Shown here: in pieces, positions 59,930-64,000 of the stretch
Numbering within the stretch: the first letter of the stretch is position 1
Layout of the letters: every line of letters begins with the position of its first letter
NCBI GenBank assembly: GCA_036501535.1
Contig: DASYAE010000046.1
Span: 1-64,000 of the forward strand
Direction of reading: 5' to 3'
Origin: DASYAE01 sp036501535
Lineage (GTDB): Bacteria; Actinomycetota; Actinomycetes; Streptomycetales; Catenulisporaceae
DNA length: 64,000 nt
Made by a program: the position numbers and the translations under genes
The notes under the pieces: model-generated
The model's input: the letters and a program-made list of their open reading frames with translations, nothing else
The model's database searches: none
Told to the model about the DNA's origin: nothing

Positions 59930-60954
59930 CCGGAGCAGTGAACGAAGCGGCGACGCACCCGGTGACCCTGTTCACCGGGCAGTGGGCGGACCTGCCGCTC
60001 GAGACCGTGGCCGAGCACGCCGCGCGGTGGGGCTACGACGGCCTGGAGATCGCCTGTTCGGGCGACCATCTGGACCTGGAGCGAGCCGACGCGGACGACG
60101 CCTACCTCGCCTCGCGGCTGGACCTGCTCAAGCGGCACAACCTGCGCGTGTTCGCCATCTCGAACCACCTGACCGGCCAGGCGGTGTGCGACGACCCGAT
60201 CGACTTCCGGCACCAGGCCATCGTGCGCCCCTCGACCTGGGGCGACGGCGATCCGGAGGGCGTGCGGCAGCGCGCCGCGGAGGACATGAAGCGCGCCGCC
60301 CGGGTCGCCCGCAAGCTCGGGGTGGACGTGGTGGTCGGCTTCACCGGGTCGAAGATCTGGCCGTACGTCGCGCAGTTCCCGCCGGTGCCGGCCGCGGTGA
60401 TCGAGGCCGGATACGAGGACTTCGCGAACCGGTGGAACCCGATCCTCGACGTCTTCGACGGCGAGGGCGTCCGGTTCGCGCACGAGGTGCACCCCTCGGA
60501 GATCGCCTACGACTACTGGTCCAGCGTGCGCTCGCTGGAGGCGGTCGGGCACCGGGCGGCGTTCGGGTTCAACTGGGACCCGTCGCACATGATGTGGCAG
60601 CAGATCGACCCGGTCGGCTTCATCTGGGACTTCAAGGACCGGATCTACCACGTCGACTGCAAGGACACCCGGACGCGGCCGGCCACCGGGCGGTCCGGGG
60701 TGCTCGGCTCGCACCTGCCGTGGGGCGACCCGCGGCGCGGCTGGGACTTCGTGTCCACCGGCCACGGCGACGTCCCGTGGGAGGACTCCTTCCGCGCGCT
60801 CGACGCGATCGGCTACACCGGCCCGATCTCGATCGAGTGGGAGGACGCGGGCATGGACCGGCTGCACGGCGCCCCGCAGGCGCTGGAGTTCGTCCGCTCC
60901 CTGCTGTGGAAGCGGCCGGACGCGTCCTTCGACGCCGCGTTCTCGAACCAGTGA
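59926..60954 (+). CDS. Sugar phosphate isomerase/epimerase-like protein, longer form
   Basis: The 342-residue TIM-barrel protein begins VTLFTGQWADLPLETVAEHAARWGYDGLE. Metal-binding residues are expected in FAHEVHPSEIAYD, FGFNWDPSHM, YHVDCKDT, and ISIEWEDAG. It is longer than the first isomerase of the operon and of a different subgroup. It probably opens or isomerises an oxidised sugar. Fourth gene of the operon; the MFS transporter follows after 42 bases. Confidence 0.9.
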   Translation: MTGAVNEAATHPVTLFTGQWADLPLETVAEHAARWGYDGLEIACSGDHLDLERADADDAYLASRLDLLKRHNLRVFAISNHLTGQAVCDDPIDFRHQAIVRPSTWGDGDPEGVRQRAAEDMKRAARVARKLGVDVVVGFTGSKIWPYVAQFPPVPAAVIEAGYEDFANRWNPILDVFDGEGVRFAHEVHPSEIAYDYWSSVRSLEAVGHRAAFGFNWDPSHMMWQQIDPVGFIWDFKDRIYHVDCKDTRTRPATGRSGVLGSHLPWGDPRRGWDFVSTGHGDVPWEDSFRALDAIGYTGPISIEWEDAGMDRLHGAPQALEFVRSLLWKRPDASFDAAFSNQ

Positions 60955-60996
60955 GACCGGTGAGACCAGTGCGGGCGGCGCGGACAGGGAGCCGGC

Positions 60997-62253
60997 GTGC
61001 GGATCGATAAGCAGCGCGCGGCGGTCTCGGGGATCTTCGCCGTCCACGGCGCCGTCATGGGCACCTTCGCGGCGCGGATCCCCGCGCTTTCCGCGCACCT
61101 GGGCCTCTCATCCGGACAGCTGGGCCTCGCGCTGTTCATGCCGGGCATGGGGATCCTGCTCACGATGCCGTTCGCTGGGCGCCTCGTGCACCGCCTCGGC
61201 AACCGGCGGGCGATCCAGCTGCTGGTGGGCGCGTGGGGAGCCTCGCTCATCCTGCCGGCGTGGGCGCCGAACCTGTGGACGCTCTGCGCGGGGCTGCTGG
61301 TCTACGGCGCGACGGCGGGCCTCAGCGACGTCTCGATGAACACCCAGGGCGTCGCAGTCGAGACCGCCGCCGGAAAGCCGATCATGCCGAGCCTGCACGG
61401 GCTCTGGAGCCTCGGCGGCTTCGTCGCCTCGGGCGTCGGCGCGGCCGTCACGGCGCTGGATGTCAGCTATCGGGTGCACCTGACCGTCACAGGGATCGTG
61501 CTCGCCGTGGCCGCACCGTTGATCGGAGCGGTGATCACCCCTGCAGTGGCGGCGCCTGAGGCTCCGTCAGCTGAGAAGGTGCCAGGTCAGACCGCGGATG
61601 TACCCGGGGATACGAGCGGCGCAGAGACGGCGGCCTCTCCCCCGCGCTTCTCGCTGCCGACCGGCACCGTCCTGCTGCTCGGCCTGATCGGGTTCTGCTC
61701 GACCTTCGCCGAGGGCTCGGCGACCAACTGGTCGGCCGTCTACGTCAGCAAGGTCACGCACGGGAGCCCTGCGGTGGCGGCGGCCGGATACGCGGTCTTC
61801 GCGTGTGTGATGAGCGCGATGCGCTTGTTCGGCGGCGGCATCGTGCGCAGAGCCGGGCCGGTACGCGTCCTGCGGGTCGGCGGCGTGGTCTCGGCGGCCG
61901 GCGGAGTGCTGATCGTGGTCGCGCGCATCCCCGCGCTGGCGTTCGCCGGGATCGCGCTGCTCGCGGTCGGGGTGGCTCTGGTCATCCCGTTGCTGTTCGC
62001 CGCGGCCGGGCGGACCGGGCCGAATCCCGGGCAGGCCATCGCCGGCACGTCGATGATCGCGTACAGCGCGGACCTGATCGCGCCGGGCGTGGTCGGCGGG
62101 ATCGCTCAGGCCGCCTCGCTGCCGGTGGCGTTCCTGCTGATCACCGTGCTGGCCGCGGCGATCACGCCCGGCGCCGGACTGGTGCGCGCCGCCGCCCTGC
62201 CCGAACCCGCGCAGCGGGCCGAGGCGGTGTCGGAAGCGGTCGTGACCGATTAG
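60997..62253 (+). CDS. MFS transporter
   Basis: The 418-residue membrane protein has twelve predicted helices with the central loop (about 190-225) low-complexity. The first cytoplasmic loop FAGRLVHRLGNRRAIQLL is the MFS motif A. The family is close to the ~400-residue FucP/YbjJ-type carriers. The GTG at 60997 follows AGGGAG. Position suggests it imports the substrate or exports the product of the preceding sugar operon. Confidence 0.9.
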   Translation: MRIDKQRAAVSGIFAVHGAVMGTFAARIPALSAHLGLSSGQLGLALFMPGMGILLTMPFAGRLVHRLGNRRAIQLLVGAWGASLILPAWAPNLWTLCAGLLVYGATAGLSDVSMNTQGVAVETAAGKPIMPSLHGLWSLGGFVASGVGAAVTALDVSYRVHLTVTGIVLAVAAPLIGAVITPAVAAPEAPSAEKVPGQTADVPGDTSGAETAASPPRFSLPTGTVLLLGLIGFCSTFAEGSATNWSAVYVSKVTHGSPAVAAAGYAVFACVMSAMRLFGGGIVRRAGPVRVLRVGGVVSAAGGVLIVVARIPALAFAGIALLAVGVALVIPLLFAAAGRTGPNPGQAIAGTSMIAYSADLIAPGVVGGIAQAASLPVAFLLITVLAAAITPGAGLVRAAALPEPAQRAEAVSEAVVTD

Positions 62254-62282
62254 CCGGATCAGACGGGCCGAGCCCTTGGTCC

Positions 62283-62849
62283 TCAGCCCGCGTCGTCCGC
62301 CGCGAAGTCGACCTTCGCGGTCTCGACGGTCCCGGCGCGGCGCCCGGGCGCCGCGTGGTACTTCCAGTAGAGGTTGGTGTGCGCGATCACCAGGGCCGGA
62401 GTGGGTGCGCCGTACTCGCTCAGGTCCTCGGTCGTGTGCGCGTCGCCGACCAGCGTCGCGTCATAGCCCCGCACAATCGCGCCGTGCAGCGTCGAGCGTA
62501 TGCACTGGTCGGTTTGGGCCCCGGCGACCACGAGCCGGCCCACCCCGAGTTCGGCGAGCCGCGCCTCCAGATCCGTCTCCTCGAACGAGTCGCCGTACGA
62601 CTTCTGCACCAGCGGCTCGCTCTCGAGCCGGACCAGCTCCGCCACGTACTGCCAGTTCTCGCTGCCCACCGGCAGGTCCTCGTCGGAGTGCTGCACCCAG
62701 ACCACCGGCACACTCTCGGCGCGGGCCTTGTCGACCAGCGTGCCGATGTTCGCGATCACGCCGTCGCGGTTGAGGGCACCGGCGACGACCCCGTTCTGGA
62801 CATCGATTACCAGCAGCGCGGTGTTCGGTCGGTCAGGCAGGGTGGTCAT
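62283..62849 (-). CDS. Isochorismatase-fold cysteine hydrolase
   Basis: The 188-residue protein has the catalytic triad of the family: Asp16 in LLVIDVQNG, Lys83 in VQKSYGD, and Cys116 in GAQTDQCIRST. Such enzymes cleave amides or ethers (nicotinamidase, carbamoylsarcosine amidase relatives). The substrate is not predictable. It converges with the MFS gene at 29 bases. Confidence 0.9.
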   Translation of the reverse strand: MTTLPDRPNTALLVIDVQNGVVAGALNRDGVIANIGTLVDKARAESVPVVWVQHSDEDLPVGSENWQYVAELVRLESEPLVQKSYGDSFEETDLEARLAELGVGRLVVAGAQTDQCIRSTLHGAIVRGYDATLVGDAHTTEDLSEYGAPTPALVIAHTNLYWKYHAAPGRRAGTVETAKVDFAADDAG

Positions 62850-62956
62850 GGCGGTTTCCGGCTTTCCGTCGCGGATCTTCGGTCGGGTCCACGATAAGTC
62901 ACGGCACCGACAGTGGCTCGGCCCGCGAGATCCCGGGCTTTCCTGATCAGCCCTGA

Positions 62957-64000
62957 TCAGCGATCCGCGTGGTGCGCGAGCAGTGCGTGCGGGTCGGAGC
63001 CCGGGGTGGCGGTTGCGTCGGGCGCGAGCGTGTGATCGGTATGGACTGTCGCGGCGGTCAGGCGGGGGACGGCGTGGATGAGAGCATGCTCGGCTTCGAC
63101 TGCGAGTTCGTGCGCGTCGACGACGGTCAGGTCGGCGTCGACGACGATGGCTGCTTCGGCGCGCAGAGCATGGCCGATCCAGCGCACACGTACGTCGCCG
63201 ACCGCGCGGACGCCGGAAACACCGGCCAGGGCCGAGCGGGCGAGGTCGACGGCTGCGGGGTCGACCGCGTCCATCAGGCGGCGGTATATCTGGCGAACCG
63301 CGTCGCGGACCACGGCGAGGATCGCCACGGTGATGGCCAGGCCGATCACCGGATCGGCCCAGCGCCAGCCCAGAGCGGAGCCGGCCGCGCCGAGCAGGAC
63401 GGCCAGCGAGGTGAATCCGTCGGTGCGCGCGTGGAGGCCGTCGGCGACCAGGGCCGCAGAGCCGATGCGGCGGCCGGTGCGGATGCGATAACGGGCCACG
63501 GCCTCGTTCCCGGCGAAGCCGACGGCCGCGGCGAGCGCGACGACGAGCAGGCTCTGGACGCTGCGGGGATGCAGCAGGCGATCGATCGCGGTCGCGGCGG
63601 CGAATGCGCTCGAAGCGGTGATCGTGAGCACGATGGCGATTCCGGCCAGGTCTTCGGCGCGGCCGTATCCGTAGGTGTAGCGGCGATTCGGCGGACGGCG
63701 CGCGAGCAGGAAGGCCACACCGAGCGGTAGCGCGGTAAGCGCATCAGCGGCGTTGTGGATCGCGTCGCCGAGCAGCGCGACCGAGCCGGACAAGGTCACG
63801 ACCACTGCCTGAAGCGCAGCCGTGGCACCGAGAGCGGCGAACGAGATCCACAGCGTGCGCATGCCTTCGCGCGACGCCTGCATCGCCGAATCGACCTTGT
63901 CGCCGGTGTCGTGCGAATGCGGGGTCACGATATGCGCGGCGCGGTGCCTGATGCGCGACCAGCGGTTCGGCTCGTGGCTGTGATTGTGGCTGTGATCGTG
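62957..64000 (-). CDS. Cation diffusion facilitator, 5' end outside window
   Basis: The visible 347 residues include most of a CDF (zinc/iron efflux) protein. A His-rich start (HDHSHNHSHEPNRW) runs off the window, so the true start lies beyond base 64000. The second segment TPHSHDTGDKVDSAM precedes the first membrane helix. Metal-binding pattern GDAIHNAADALTA and ADGLHARTDGFTS are the paired HxxxD sites of the transport domain. A cytoplasmic C-terminal domain follows (VRVRWIGHALRAE). A GTG at 63928 is not the likely start, because open frame and family similarity continue upstream. Confidence 0.9.
   Translation of the reverse strand, partial: HDHSHNHSHEPNRWSRIRHRAAHIVTPHSHDTGDKVDSAMQASREGMRTLWISFAALGATAALQAVVVTLSGSVALLGDAIHNAADALTALPLGVAFLLARRPPNRRYTYGYGRAEDLAGIAIVLTITASSAFAAATAIDRLLHPRSVQSLLVVALAAAVGFAGNEAVARYRIRTGRRIGSAALVADGLHARTDGFTSLAVLLGAAGSALGWRWADPVIGLAITVAILAVVRDAVRQIYRRLMDAVDPAAVDLARSALAGVSGVRAVGDVRVRWIGHALRAEAAIVVDADLTVVDAHELAVEAEHALIHAVPRLTAATVHTDHTLAPDATATPGSDPHALLAHHADR

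Overview
The window is very GC-rich with dense codon use, overlapping start/stop codons (ATGA, GTGA) at most operon junctions, F420-type LLM oxidoreductases, a SARP/AfsR regulator, a PASTA-free membrane Ser/Thr kinase and a mycothiol-type DinB protein. All of this points to a filamentous soil actinomycete (Actinomycetota; Streptomyces- or Catenulispora-like). No rRNA, tRNA or CRISPR array was seen.

Layout. 1-2.2 kb: a stressosome operon on the minus strand (rsbR-rsbS-rsbT and a truncated ATPase/phosphatase). 2.4-8.2 kb: a STAND regulator with a helix-turn-helix at each end, an LLM oxidoreductase, an AraC/VOC pair, and a small HTH/Clp-N pair driven by an apparently self-repressed leaderless promoter. 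8.3-14.3 kb: histidine kinase/response regulator, a two-gene ABC exporter and a Ser/Thr kinase. 14.6-18.4 kb: an acetyltransferase, a secreted GH76 enzyme ending in a seven-repeat propeller, and a small SH3-like secreted protein. 18.65-24.5 kb: an AfsR-like regulator with six nearly identical TPRs, a decayed IS30 transposase, a lincosamide-nucleotidyltransferase-like gene, and two tandem paralogous membrane proteins, one of them frameshifted.

24.7-43.2 kb is the core: a form I Mo-Cu CO dehydrogenase locus (coxMSL-xdhC/YHS-coxD-coxE, with coxG, a second XdhC and a LysR regulator divergently placed). It is followed by a second molybdenum hydroxylase operon (small, large and FAD subunits) fused by overlapping genes to an alpha/beta hydrolase and an ACMSD-like amidohydrolase, then a GntR/FCD regulator and a third XdhC. 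The second operon looks like an oxidation-plus-ring-processing route for an unidentified aromatic or N-heterocyclic substrate. Two identical 12-bp palindromes and a long inverted repeat sit in its leader.

43.3-64 kb: a secreted GH27 alpha-galactosidase with a strong promoter/palindrome and a 17-bp terminator stem shared with a convergent LLM gene; a MarR/GbsR-type regulator divergent from an ABC-2 exporter; YceI and maleylpyruvate-isomerase-like genes; two convergent XRE proteins (one with a large uncharacterised C-terminal part, one a STAND ATPase); a LacI-controlled operon of two sugar isomerase/epimerase-like and two Gfo/Idh/MocA dehydrogenases followed by an MFS transporter; an isochorismatase-fold hydrolase; and a cation diffusion facilitator running off the window end. 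All functional statements come from reading motifs by eye; no database search was possible.
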